From assembly GCA_965261165.1 (NCBI GenBank), contig OZ253445.1, positions 1,054,001-1,118,000 on the forward strand: 64,000 nucleotides of DNA, in the 5' to 3' direction. A program made the position numbers and the translations under genes. This DNA comes from SMWN01 sp965261165. Its GTDB lineage: Bacteria; Pseudomonadota; Gammaproteobacteria; Eutrophobiales; Eutrophobiaceae. Positions 8,530 through 19,600 of the stretch are shown here, one piece after another; the stretch's first letter is position 1; the number at the start of each line of letters is the position of its first letter. Under the pieces are notes generated by a model that was not told the DNA's origin, did not search any database, and worked only from the letters and a program-made list of their open reading frames with translations.

Positions 8530-8609
8530 TGATGGTTTTCATCCTCCCGCCATGAACGGATCGCTATTTGCTGTCAGCCCGCTCCAGACTCATTTCATAT
8601 TGGACAAGG
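8528..8609 (-). mobile_element. Insertion-sequence left-end remnant (second copy at 61811-61892)
   Basis: The reverse complement of this segment matches 61811-61892 with a few changes. It includes a ribosome binding site (gggaggatg) and an ATG. At 61 kb that ATG begins a transposase-like reading frame, MKLEDLTIIDQLADF. Here the same ATG is joined to the inverted-repeat sequence, so the body of the element has been deleted. The segment ends 7 bases before the -35 box of the groE promoter. Confidence 0.7.
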
Positions 8610-8616
8610 CTTTTCC

Positions 8617-8645
8617 TTGACAGATTAAATATCCCGCCCTATAAT
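8617..8645 (+). promoter_or_regulatory. groES-groEL promoter
   Basis: TTGACA at 8617-8622, a 17-base spacer and TATAAT at 8640-8645 form a consensus sigma-70 promoter 77 bases upstream of groES. The spacer also contains a CCCGCCC stretch; together with the upstream CTTGACA it could allow recognition by the heat-shock sigma factor, but that is a weak inference. Confidence 0.85.
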
Positions 8646-8671
8646 TGGCACTCACTCGGATAGAGTGCTAA
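8645..8671 (+). promoter_or_regulatory. CIRCE operator (HrcA binding site)
   Basis: The 9-9-9 inverted repeat TTGGCACTC - N9 - GAGTGCTAA matches the CIRCE consensus with one change. It starts at the last base of the -10 box, the expected place for an HrcA repressor site controlling groE. No hrcA gene lies in this window. Confidence 0.92.
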
Positions 8672-8721
8672 CAATAAAATTTTTAATTTATGATTAACCC
8701 GTATTTTCAGGAGACAAACAC

Positions 8722-9012
8722 ATGAATATACGTCCTTTACAAGACCGCGTTATCGTTAAACGCATGGAAGAAGAAACTACCAGCGCTGGTGGCATCGTAC
8801 TTCCAGATTCCGCCACAGAAAAACCAATTCGTGGCGAAGTGACTGCTGTAGGACCAGGCAAAATACTCGATAACGGTGATAAAAGACCTCTTGACGTCAA
8901 AGTCGGTGATACCGTGCTTTTTGGTAAGTACTCTGGTACAGAAGTCAAGATCAACGAAGAAGAACTTCTCGTCATGTACGAAAAAGACATCATGGGTGTC
9001 ATCGAAGCTTAG
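8722..9012 (+). CDS. groES: Co-chaperonin GroES
   Basis: GroES (96 aa) forms the heptameric lid of the GroEL chaperonin. The N-terminal MNIRPLQDRVIVKR, the mobile-loop region EEETTSAGGIVLPDSATEKP and the C-terminal YEKDIMGVIEA are diagnostic. An AGGAGA ribosome binding site lies about 10 bases before the ATG. It is the first gene of the groES-groEL operon, behind the CIRCE element. Confidence 0.99.
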   Translation: MNIRPLQDRVIVKRMEEETTSAGGIVLPDSATEKPIRGEVTAVGPGKILDNGDKRPLDVKVGDTVLFGKYSGTEVKINEEELLVMYEKDIMGVIEA

Positions 9013-9053
9013 GTCTTTGGAATCACAAAACTAATTTAGAGGAATTACAAATA

Positions 9054-10697
9054 ATGAGTGCAAAAGAAATTAAATTCGGTGATGACGCAAGACAGCGCAT
9101 GCTGAGAGGCGTCAATACCTTGGCCAATGCTGTCAAGATTACACTGGGACCTAAAGGTCGTAACGTAGTATTAGACAAAAGTTTTGGTGCGCCAACTGTC
9201 ACAAAAGATGGTGTTTCCGTCGCTAAGGAAATTGAATTGAGTGACAAGTTTGAAAACATGGGGGCACAGATGGTTAAAGAAGTGGCTTCAAAAACTTCTG
9301 ACATCGCTGGTGACGGCACCACCACGGCAACTGTTCTGGCGCAGTCTATTGTGACTGAAGGTCTGAAAGCTGTTGCTGCTGGTATGAACCCAATGGATCT
9401 GAAACGCGGTATTGATAAGGCAGTTATTGCCGTTGTTGAAGAACTAAAAAATATCTCCAAGCCTTGTGATGATGATAAGGCCGTCGCACAGGTTGGTACC
9501 ATCTCTGCAAATTCTGATACAGCAGTTGGCGATATCATCGCTGAAGCCATGGGCAAAGTAGGGAAGGAAGGTGTCATTACTGTTGAAGAAGGTTCAGGTC
9601 TGGATAACGAACTGGCAGTTGTTGAAGGTATGCAGTTTGACCGTGGCTATCTGTCTCCCTATTTTATTAACAACCAGCAGTCTATGAGTGTTGAAATGGA
9701 TGAACCTTTCATCCTGTTACACGACAAGAAGGTTTCAAATATCCGTGAACTACTTCCAATCTTGGAAACCGTTGCCAAAGCTGGTCGTCCTCTGCTGGTC
9801 ATCGCAGAAGATGTCGAAGGTGAAGCACTGGCAACATTGGTTGTGAATACCATTCGCGGTATCGTTAAAGTCGCCGCTGTGAAAGCCCCTGGTTTTGGTG
9901 ACCGTCGTAAGGCAATGTTAGAAGATCTAGCTATGCTGACTGGCGGTACCGTTATCGCCGAAGAAGTTGGTTTAACACTTGAGAAGGTAGGCCTTGATGA
10001 TTTGGGTACAGCTAAACGTGTCGTTATCACCAAAGAAGATACCACTGTAATTGATGGTGCTGGTGAGGCGAAAGATATCGAAAGTCGCATCAAGCAAATT
10101 CGTCAACAAATTGAATCTTCTACTTCAGACTATGACCGTGAAAAACTTCAAGAGCGCGTTGCTAAACTGGCAGGCGGTGTTGCGGTTATCAAGGTTGGTG
10201 CAGCGACTGAAATCGAAATGAAAGAAAAGAAAGCTCGCGTAGAAGATGCATTACATTCTACACGTGCTGCGGTTGAAGAAGGTGTGGTTCCAGGTGGTGG
10301 TGTTGCATTACTTCGCACACTGAGCTCACTTGATGGCCTAAAAGGTGATAATGAAGAACAGGCAACGGGGATCAATATCATCCGCCGTTCACTTCAAGAA
10401 CCACTACGTCAAATCGTAAATAACGCAGGTGGCGAAGCTTCTGTTGTTGTTAATGAAGTTCTTAACAGAAAAAGCAACAATGGCTATAACGCTGCAAATA
10501 GCGAATATGGCGACATGATCGAAATGGGTATTCTTGACCCAACAAAGGTCACGCGTTCAGCGCTGCAATATGCAGCTTCTGTTGCGGGCCTGTTGATCAC
10601 CACTGAAGCCATGATTGCTGAAATACCAAAAGATGATGCTCCTGCAGCACCTAATATGGGCGACATGGGAATGGGCGGAATGGGCGGAATGATGTAA
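9054..10697 (+). CDS. groEL: Chaperonin GroEL
   Basis: GroEL (547 aa) is the tetradecameric ATP-driven folding chamber. It shows the full family sequence: MSAKEIKFGDDARQRMLRGV at the start, the nucleotide-binding GDGTTTATVLAQ near residue 86, VPGGGVALLR, and a Gly/Met-rich tail GDMGMGGMGGMM. A GAGGA ribosome binding site precedes the ATG, and the gap to groES is 41 bases. Length and sequence are standard and I see no second groEL in the window. Confidence 0.99.
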   Translation: MSAKEIKFGDDARQRMLRGVNTLANAVKITLGPKGRNVVLDKSFGAPTVTKDGVSVAKEIELSDKFENMGAQMVKEVASKTSDIAGDGTTTATVLAQSIVTEGLKAVAAGMNPMDLKRGIDKAVIAVVEELKNISKPCDDDKAVAQVGTISANSDTAVGDIIAEAMGKVGKEGVITVEEGSGLDNELAVVEGMQFDRGYLSPYFINNQQSMSVEMDEPFILLHDKKVSNIRELLPILETVAKAGRPLLVIAEDVEGEALATLVVNTIRGIVKVAAVKAPGFGDRRKAMLEDLAMLTGGTVIAEEVGLTLEKVGLDDLGTAKRVVITKEDTTVIDGAGEAKDIESRIKQIRQQIESSTSDYDREKLQERVAKLAGGVAVIKVGAATEIEMKEKKARVEDALHSTRAAVEEGVVPGGGVALLRTLSSLDGLKGDNEEQATGINIIRRSLQEPLRQIVNNAGGEASVVVNEVLNRKSNNGYNAANSEYGDMIEMGILDPTKVTRSALQYAASVAGLLITTEAMIAEIPKDDAPAAPNMGDMGMGGMGGMM

Positions 10698-10738
10698 GCT
10701 TGCTCCGTTTTATTCAACATACTATTTGTTAAAGTATT

Positions 10739-10766
10739 GAAAAGCCCCGCACTGCGGGGCTTTTCT
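10739..10766 (+). terminator. Rho-independent terminator of groES-groEL
   Basis: A GC-rich hairpin (aaagccccgc / gcggggcttt) with a very short loop is followed by a T-rich stretch, starting about 40 bases after the groEL stop. Confidence 0.92.
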
Positions 10767-10958
10767 TTGGCTTCAATTTTATATTCTTCTTTTTGGGGTT
10801 AGGCGAGGACGACCCGCCAGCAAACTACTAGCAAAATCTCAAAAACTAACCGCCAAGAAGTGGAATCCAATATTAAAAAATATGTGTCCTCAACTTGCTG
10901 CATTAACAAATAGTTTATAATCTTCGCCATCACGTAAGATATAGTTATCAAAGCAACA

Positions 10959-11825
10959 ATGGCACATACAAAAAAACATCGTTTCAATAAACATCAAAAA
11001 TCTGCAACGCCTAAAAAAACCATGGCGGATAAAGCCGATATTAATGTTCTTTACGAACAATCTGTTCAATGTGTCGAATCAGAGATTGATTTTGTTGATG
11101 CAACATTTGAAAAACTTCGTGGCCGTAAAGCAGAATCATTAAGGGAAGATTTTTGTGGCACCGCAAATACTTCATGCGAATGGATACGTAGACGTAAAAC
11201 CAACAAAGCCATCGCTGTCGATTTAAACGAAGAAGTCCTAGCATGGAGTCGTGAATATAAAGTAGGGAAGTTGGCGCAAGAACAGGCAAAACGCATTACT
11301 TTGATTAACGATAATGTCGTGTCCGTCAAAACCAGCAAGGTCGATACCGCGCTGGCGATGAACTTCAGTTACTGGATCTTTGAAGACCGCCAGACCATGA
11401 TTAAATATTTCAAGAGAATTCACGATACACTCATTGATGACGGTATCTTGTTTCTTGATGCCTTTGGTGGATACGAGGCCTATCAGGAAATGAAGGAACG
11501 CACAGAGCATGATAAATTTACCTATATCTGGGATCAAGCCAGCTATAATCCTGTCACTGGACACTGTCAATGTTATATTCACTTTAAATTCAAAGACGGT
11601 TCCAAAATCAACAAGGCATTCAGCTATGCATGGCGTTTATGGAGCCTACCAGAACTCACTGAAATGCTCACAGAGTCGGGCTTCAAGGCAACGGTTTATT
11701 GGGAAGGCACCGACGAAGATACTGACGAGGGTGATGGCATCTTTAGCCCAGCAACAGAGGGTGAAGCTGATGCTGGCTGGATCGCTTACATCGTAGCAGA
11801 AAAAAATAGCAATATAAATCAATAA
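10959..11825 (+). CDS. Class I SAM-dependent methyltransferase, substrate unknown
   Basis: This 288-aa protein has a Lys/His-rich N-terminus (MAHTKKHRFNKHQK) and then a Rossmann-type methyltransferase fold. LREDFCGTA is in the motif I position (residues about 61-69), with an acidic end of beta-strand 2 at AIAVDLNEEVLAWS. ALAMNFSYWIF and DDGILFLDAFGG correspond to motifs IV and VI. The C-terminus is acidic. It stands alone between the groEL terminator and pfaD on the same strand. Nothing in the sequence fixes the substrate, and a link to lipid synthesis would rest on proximity only. Confidence 0.75.
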   Translation: MAHTKKHRFNKHQKSATPKKTMADKADINVLYEQSVQCVESEIDFVDATFEKLRGRKAESLREDFCGTANTSCEWIRRRKTNKAIAVDLNEEVLAWSREYKVGKLAQEQAKRITLINDNVVSVKTSKVDTALAMNFSYWIFEDRQTMIKYFKRIHDTLIDDGILFLDAFGGYEAYQEMKERTEHDKFTYIWDQASYNPVTGHCQCYIHFKFKDGSKINKAFSYAWRLWSLPELTEMLTESGFKATVYWEGTDEDTDEGDGIFSPATEGEADAGWIAYIVAEKNSNINQ

Positions 11826-11856
11826 GTTATAATACTATTTAAGTTTTCCAGATACT

Positions 11857-11930
11857 AGAGATAAGCCGCCCTTCGTTTGGCGAAGAAAATCTCTAAAAAG
11901 CACCTGCACTGACTGAATCTCCTATATAAT
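11857..11930 (+). promoter_or_regulatory. Leader hairpin and -10-like box upstream of pfaD
   Basis: Bases 11857-11894 can fold into a two-step hairpin (AGAGAT with ATCTCT outside, CTTCG with CGAAG inside). It has no T-tract, so it is not a clear terminator. A TATAAT sits at 11925-11930, about 60 bases before the start of pfaD, without a good -35 box at the right distance. This is a candidate promoter region for the pfaD-pfaA operon. Confidence 0.35.
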
Positions 11931-11988
11931 GATCGGCTTGGTTTTTCGACCAGACCCTTGATTTATCTGGTTTTAAAGACATGTGTAT

Positions 11989-13698
11989 ATGGATCCTGAC
12001 TACGAAATAATGACACAAGTAACACAAATATCGTCAACCGCTGAAAAGGTAAACGAACCTCCTGTCACTGAGTCAAGATCTGCACTTGGCCTCTGGTCAG
12101 GTGATCGCTCAACAATCTTTAGTGAGGATTCAGCGATTCACGGCGCCATTTGCAATCTGAGCAAACCCATCTACGTCCTCCAAGCTCAAGAACAGAAATA
12201 TTCCGCCACTGATCAAGGCAAAGTGATTATCGGTCAGGGAACTGAGACTGGGAGCTTGCCATTGGCCGGATTTTCCCCAGCAAGCTCACTGAGACAATTA
12301 GGCGACATCAGTTTTACTGAAGATCATGGCCTGAGTTCTCCATACATGTGTGGTGCCATGGCCAATGGCATCGCCTCGATAGAACTTGTTGAAGCGGCAG
12401 CCGAGGCCGGATTGCTCAGTTCTTTTGGTGCTGCTGGATTAACTCTGGAAGAAATCGAGAACGCTGCTAAATATCTAACAAAATCATTAAAATCGAAACC
12501 CTTCTGTTTTAACTTAATTTTTTCACCAAATGAAAAAGGGCACGAGGACGCGGTTGTTTCAATCTATTTGAAATACGGGATTCACCTAGTTGAGACCTCG
12601 GCTTACATGAAACTAACTCTGCCAACTGTGCGTTATCGCGTACATGGTATTCGCCGAAATCAAACAGGCATGATTGAAACTCCGAACAAAATTATTGCCA
12701 AGGCATCGCGCATCGAAGTTGCAACAAAGTGGTTTAGTCCTCCACCAGAAAAAATGCTAGCACAGTTGATTGCCTCAGGCGATATCACGGAAGAACAGGC
12801 TACTATGGCTGCACAAATACCTATGGCACAAGATTTAACTATCGAAGCAGATTCTGGCGGACATACCGATAACCGACCAGCGATTACCGTACTGCCAACT
12901 ATCATTGCCTTACGTGATCGCATGCAAGAAGAATTTAACTACAGCATGCCACTGCGAATAGGCGCGGCTGGCGGCATTGCGACACCAACATCCGCTGCAG
13001 CAGCATTCTCTATGGGTGCCGCTTACATTGTTACGGGAACAATCAATCAGGCTTGCATTGAATCAGGTAGCAGTGACATTGTACGCAAGATGTTGGCCGA
13101 GGCGCAGCAGGCAGACGTAACCATGGCCCCAGCTGTCGATATGTTCGAGATGGGGGTAAAGTTACAGGTATTAAAACGCGGCACGATGTTCGCCATGCGC
13201 GGTAATAAGCTCTACGAAATTTATCGTGCCTATGACTCGATAGAGGCCATCCCAGAAAAAGAGAGGCTGTCTCTGGAAAAATCTATTTTCAAAGCACCAC
13301 TAGAAGAAGTATGGGCATTGACGCAAAATTTTTTCAACGAACGCGATCCACAACAAATTGAAAAATCCCGACAGGATCCTAAACATAAAATGGCACTGAT
13401 CTTCCGTTGGTATCTAGGACTCTCTTCACGCTGGGCCAATGCTGGAGAAATATCCAGACAAGTGGATTATCAAATCTGGTGCGGACCAGCCATGGGAGCA
13501 TTCAACGAGTGGGTCAAGGGTTCCTGGCTAGCAGCACCTGCAGCAAGAAATGTAACGACCGTTGCTGCCAATATTCTCTATGGTGCTGCGGTCATCGCAC
13601 GTATTAATAATTTACGGACACAAGACGTAAGGCTTTCAAATCAGGTAGCACGTGTTGAACCACAAGAAATCAGTGTGATTGAGCAAAACATATCATGA
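11989..13698 (+). CDS. pfaD: PfaD-type enoyl reductase of a Pfa secondary-lipid synthase
   Basis: PfaD is a stand-alone FMN-dependent enoyl reductase with a TIM barrel that works in trans with the PfaA/C megasynthase, reducing selected double bases of the growing chain. Family features are DHGLSSPYMCGAMANGIAS, the glycine-rich ADSGGHTDNRP and the flavin-phosphate site GAAGGIATPTSAAAAFSMGA near residues 325-345. The C-terminal part contains the family's YRWYLGLSSRWAN-like segment. Length (about 569 aa) is typical. ATG 11989 is preferred over the upstream in-frame GTG 11983, although neither has a strong ribosome binding site. The stop overlaps the pfaA start by 4 bases (ATGA), so the two are translationally coupled. 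Confidence 0.93.
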   Translation: MDPDYEIMTQVTQISSTAEKVNEPPVTESRSALGLWSGDRSTIFSEDSAIHGAICNLSKPIYVLQAQEQKYSATDQGKVIIGQGTETGSLPLAGFSPASSLRQLGDISFTEDHGLSSPYMCGAMANGIASIELVEAAAEAGLLSSFGAAGLTLEEIENAAKYLTKSLKSKPFCFNLIFSPNEKGHEDAVVSIYLKYGIHLVETSAYMKLTLPTVRYRVHGIRRNQTGMIETPNKIIAKASRIEVATKWFSPPPEKMLAQLIASGDITEEQATMAAQIPMAQDLTIEADSGGHTDNRPAITVLPTIIALRDRMQEEFNYSMPLRIGAAGGIATPTSAAAAFSMGAAYIVTGTINQACIESGSSDIVRKMLAEAQQADVTMAPAVDMFEMGVKLQVLKRGTMFAMRGNKLYEIYRAYDSIEAIPEKERLSLEKSIFKAPLEEVWALTQNFFNERDPQQIEKSRQDPKHKMALIFRWYLGLSSRWANAGEISRQVDYQIWCGPAMGAFNEWVKGSWLAAPAARNVTTVAANILYGAAVIARINNLRTQDVRLSNQVARVEPQEISVIEQNIS

Positions 13699-16600
13699 CC
13701 AAAAAACAAACCCAAGCCACCTTGTCTCCATTAGCCATTGTCGGCATCGGCTGTTTATTTCCGAAAGCAGGGGACGTGAATGAATATTGGTCAAACATTC
13801 GCGAGGGTGTTGATGCCATTACTGACATCCCTGATTCACACTGGAATCCTGAAGATTATTTTGATTCAAACCAGAAAACACCCGATATGACCTATGCCCA
13901 TCGTGGTGGATTTATCGATCCAATCGATTTTAACCCATTGCAATATGGCATGAGTCCAAAAAATATTGAAGCCACCGATACCACACAACTGCTTGGCATG
14001 GTGGTGGCCAGGCAAGCCTTGTTAAATGCAGGTTATTCCACCGGTAAAGATGCCGGAGATGGCCGGGAGTTTGATCGCGATCGTACCAGCGTCATCATGG
14101 GTGTAACTGGCACATTAGAGTTAGTCATTCCCCTTGGCGCCAGATTAGGTCACCCAATCTGGCGTAATGCATTGGCTGAAGCTGGTGTCGATTCGGAAAC
14201 TGCGGAAGATGTTGTAAAAAGAATTTCAGATAGCTATATCCCGTGGCAGGAAAATTCATTCCCGGGTTTACTAGGAAATGTAGCCGCTGGTCGTATTGCC
14301 AATCGATTTGATTTAGGTGGAACCAACTGTGTTGTCGATGCTGCCTGTGCAAGTTCATTAAGCGCCATCCACATGGCCACATTAGAATTGCAATCCGGTC
14401 GTTCAGACATGGCCATTGCCGGTGGACTGGATACCTTCAACGATATCTTTATGTACATGTGTTTCAGTAAAACACCAGCACTGTCACCAACTGGAAATAG
14501 TCGACCCTTCGCACTGAGCGGTGACGGCACCATCCTCGGCGAAGGTATGGGCGCAATTATATTGAAGCGTCTTGAGGATGCGATACAAGATGGTGATCAT
14601 ATCTATGCCGTCATCAAAGGCATTGGCACATCCAGTGATGGTCGTGGTAATGCCATCTATGCACCAAGTGCTGCAGGTCAGGTTAAAGCGTTGAAAGATG
14701 CCTACTTACAAGCGGATGTCGCTCCGGATTCAATCGAGTTGGTAGAGGCACATGGCACAGGGACCTCAGTCGGTGATGCAGTAGAGGCCCAGGCATTAGA
14801 ACAGGTTTATCGACAGGCAAATGCGGAAGACACATGGTGTGCGATTGGTTCTGTGAAATCCATGATCGGTCATACTAAATCCGCTGCGGGTGTCGCTGGC
14901 ATGATCAAAACAGTCATGGCATTGAAGCACAAAGTATTGCCGCCGACGATCAAGGTTGATCAGCCATTAGCAGCCTTAGAACCAGGCAAAGCACCTGTTT
15001 ATGTCAACACCATTAAACGTCCATGGGTTGCCAATGATTCACATCCACGACGTGCGGCATTAAGTGCCTTTGGTTTCGGTGGAAGTAATTTTCATTGTGT
15101 GCTTGAAGAAGCTGAAAGTAACGATGCTGAAGTTGATTGGGATGGCCGCGTCCTTTTATTTGCCTTGAGTGCAGATTCAAAAGACGAACTCAGTAATCAA
15201 CTTACAAATATTGACGTTAATAAATCCTGGGCAGAACGTCGCGCCGCCGCCGCAAGATCTTGTGCAAAGTTTGACGCGATGAAAACATATCGCCTGACAT
15301 TTATAATTGAAAAAGATAAAACAGATCTGCAAACGCTGCTTAATAACGCTAGCAAAATGCTGTCAGAAAATAATACTCAGAATTTCTGGCAACTGCCTAT
15401 TGGCATAAGTTATGCCTCGGGCAAGTATACAGACAAAATCGGACTGCTGTTTCCGGGACAGGGAACACAGTATGTTGGCATGCTGCGTGATCTTGCCTGT
15501 CAGTTCCCACAATTTAATACTATCCTAAGTGCGGCAAATGCCGTCAAGGGTGAAGCCAAACACGGCACAAGACTCAGCGACACGATCTATCCCATGCCAG
15601 TATTTTCGGATGAAGCACGACAAGCACAAGAAGAGTTTTTGCGTGACACACGCAATGCACAATCAGCGATTGGCGCTATTAGTTTATCGGGCTTGCGCAT
15701 GCTTGAAACATTTGGTTTTAAGGCCGATGTCACTGCTGGTCATAGTTATGGTGAACTGGTTGCGCTATGTGCTGCTGGTGTTTTCAGTGAAACTGCTTTG
15801 CACCAATTGTCACTGTTACGCGGCAAGCTAATGGCGGAAGGGGAAGGCGACCGCGGTTCTATGTTATCGATCTCAGCCGAGCTGGAAGTGGTAGAAAAAT
15901 TTATTAAAGATGAAAAACTTGATCTAGTCATCGCTAATTATAATGCACCGAAACAAATTGTCTTGTCTGGTGCGACTGACCAAATTAAAAAAGCCGTCAT
16001 ACTTTGTAAGGAACAAAGATTAAGCGCTACACAATTACCGGTTTCTGCAGCGTTCCATAGTGAATTCGTCGTAAGTGCCGAAGCACCTTTTGCAGAGGCA
16101 CTCTCTAGGATCGAATTAAGTCAAAGCACCATGACGGTGCTGGCAAATACAACAGCGGATGAATATCCAAATGACGAGAATGAAATTCGTCAACTACTTT
16201 CAGGTCAGCTAGCAAATCCTGTCAGGTTTGTTGAACAAATAGAAAAAATGGCGGCGCTTGGCGTACGTACCTTTGTTGAAATTGGCCCAGGAAACCGTTT
16301 GAGTGGCCTAGTTAAATCCATACTGGATGGGAAAGATTTTCAGATCCTATCATTGGATACTTCCTCGGGAAAACGACATGGTCAGTATGATCTTGCCAGT
16401 TTATTGGCAAACCTTGCCATCCTAGACAAAGACATCGATCTTACACGGTGGGATGCGAACTATCTTGATTCATTTGAAGATGCCAGTGGTAATAATTTAG
16501 GGGGCAAAAAACCTGCAATAACGATTCCTTTATCCGGCGCGAACTATGTCATGCCCAAAGAGAAACGTCCTAAGAGACCACAACAAGCTAGACCAATATT

Positions 16601-19600
16601 ACAGCCTGCAGTGGAGGCTACAGTTTTGTCGAACACATCAGTCGCGAATGCATCAACGCAAAAAATTACATCGACCCAAAACAATATACCGGTCGACCAA
16701 AATGCAACTCAGGAAAGTATTTTGGCCTTACAAAAAATGCAGGAACAAACTGCAAAGTTACATCAACAATATTTACTAGGTCAGGAAATAGCCCAACAAA
16801 CGATTGCACAATTATTACAGCAGCAGGCATTATTAGGCTTGGAGCCAGTTACCCTACCTACGACAGCGCCTACTGTTCAAATACCAACTGTTGCACCCGT
16901 TCAGCTCACACCGGAGGCGCCTGTTGCGATACCACAACCAGTTGAACAAGATATATCTCCAAACAAGTCTGCTATTGATAAACCGGTAGTTGAATTTATT
17001 GAAACAGAAAAAGCCACACATGCCAGCGAAGAGATACACAGCGTTCTATTGGATGTTGTCGCCGAGAAAACCGGTTACCCATTAGAGATGTTAAGTCTGG
17101 ATATGAGTCTGGATACTGACCTTGGCATTGACTCTATTAAACGCGTAGAAATTTTATCCGCCTTACAAGAGAAACTTCCTGGTACGCCAACGGTAAATCC
17201 AGAAGAGTTAGGGACTTTTCAGTTCCTTGAAAACATCGTTGAGTCTCTGGTTACTGCCATACCGAAAATAGCAACAGCACAGGATGCGCCTGCTGCTCTA
17301 CTCACTGCGTCTGTCTCAAATGAAGAATTGAATGCAGTATTGCTTAAAGTAGTTGCAGAAAAAACCGGCTATCCAGAAGAAATGTTGAGTCTTGAGATGA
17401 GTCTGGATGCCGATCTTGGTATCGACTCGATCAAGCGTGTAGAGATCTTATCTGCATTGCAGGAACAAATACCAAAAGCACCAATGGTCAACCCGGAAGA
17501 CCTGGGTCAGATTCAGACCTTACAACAGATTGTCAATCATCTTGGCGCAGACTTAACAAACACTGCATCAATAAGCCCAGATGAAATTTCTTCACCCAGC
17601 AATAGCAATGCATTGAACGCCTCTGTACTTTCAGAGGTATTACTAGAGGCCGTTGGCGATAAAACCGGTTATCCAGTAGACATATTAAATCTGGATATGA
17701 ATCTGGAAGCTGATCTGGGTATCGATTCTATCAAACGCGTTGAAATACTTTCTGCCTTACAAGAACGCATGCCAAGCATGTCAAGAATGCCAACGGTGAA
17801 ACCAGAAGACCTAGGCACATTACAAACACTGCAACAAATTGTTGATCACATGCTGGCTGACTCAACAACACCAGCGAATACAGAAGTAGTCGCTGATGAA
17901 ACAGTTGTCACCATAGAGAGGCAAGCTTTAACGGCCGTAACCTTAAGAACTCAGCAAGATGAAATATCATTGCCAGAAGGTGCAACAGTCTGGATTACCA
18001 AAGACAAGCCTGCAATGACAAAGGCAATCTGTATGTCTCTGAAGAGAATAGGCCTAAACCCAATCGTAGTACCATTAGATGCAATTCCTGATGAAACACT
18101 GGCTGGCTTAATCATTCAGACACCTGCTATTCCTGACCAAACATTTATGAAAGAAAGTTTCTTGCTGGTTCAACGCGCGAGTAAATATTTGCGTGCAACA
18201 GGCAAAATAGGCGCAGCCATTCTCGCTAGTGTCACAAAAATGGGGGGCAAATTTGGCCTGAGTGATTTAAAAGGCACCTGTCCTGTAGCTGGCGGCATCG
18301 CTGGCTTGATTAAGACAGCAGACAAGGAATGGCCAGAAGTCTATTGTAAAGCGATTGATGTTAATAAAACTGATTCAATCAATGACATGGCTGAAAGCAT
18401 TGTTGATGAATGCCTATCACGTGATCCACTTGGCAATCTAATTGAAGTTGGCATTACCCATGACAGTGGCACTAAAAAACGCTACACACTTAAACTCAAT
18501 CACGCTGACATTGCCGACAAAAAAAACTCAAGCGCATTAGACGCAAATGATGTTGTGGTCGTCACTGGTGGTGCGCGCGGCGTGACTGCAGAGATTGCTT
18601 ATGCACTGGCAGATACCTATCAAACAAATTTATTGTTATTAGGGCGCAGCGAAAAATCAGAAAATGAAGCCGAATGGTTTGATGGTTTAAATACTGAGGC
18701 TGAAATTAAAAAAACCATCCTGATAAAGAAAGGCAAAGGCACAACGCCTAAAGAATTGAATAATGCCTGTCAGAAGCTCCTCGCAGAAAGAGAAATAAGA
18801 TCAAACTTAGAACGTATTGAAGCAACTGGCGTGAAGGCCATGTATCGCGCAGTGGATGTACAAGAAAAAGATGATGTTATCGCCGCTATTAATGAAGCCA
18901 GAGACACTTTAGGCAACATCAGCGGCTTTGTTCATGGTGCTGGCGTATTGGCAGATAAACTCATTGAAGATAAAATTGAAGCAGACTTTGAAAAAGTCTA
19001 TGCCACTAAAGCTGCCGGAGTTGATTCGTTACTCACAGCAACAGAAAGCGATGACTTAAAAATCATGGTTATGTTCTCATCATCAACAGGCCGTTTTGGT
19101 CGTACAGGACAATGCGATTATGCAGTTGCCAACGAAGTCTTGAATAAAGTCGCGCAACAGCAAGCAACATTAAGAAAGGGCTGTCGTGTTGTGAGTGTGA
19201 ACTGGGGGCCATGGGATGGCGGCATGGTTACACCCGCATTAAAGAAAATCTTTGCCAGCGAAGGCATTAGTATGATTGATCTCAAAGCTGGAGCCGATTA
19301 CCTGATGCAGGAGATTGCAAATCAGGGTCCCGTCGAAGTTGTGATATCAGGCTCAACTGAAAAAGGTAGAACTGCAAATCAAGATACAAAAGCAAAAGAA
19401 ACCTCAGCAGAAATTCCTGCTATGAATATGCGTGTGGCTTTTTCAAGAACATTGAATGTAAATGACCATGCCTTCCTGAAATCGCATGTGATGAGTGGCC
19501 ATGCTGTGCTACCGGTAGCTATTATCACTGAATGGCTCGCTCATGGTGCCATGCATGATAACCTCGGCCTTAACTTTCATGGTTTTAGGAATTTCAGAAT

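Noticed and set aside
10799..10987. Minus-strand frame between groEL and the methyltransferase
   Set aside because: Overlaps the methyltransferase start; composition is not protein-like.
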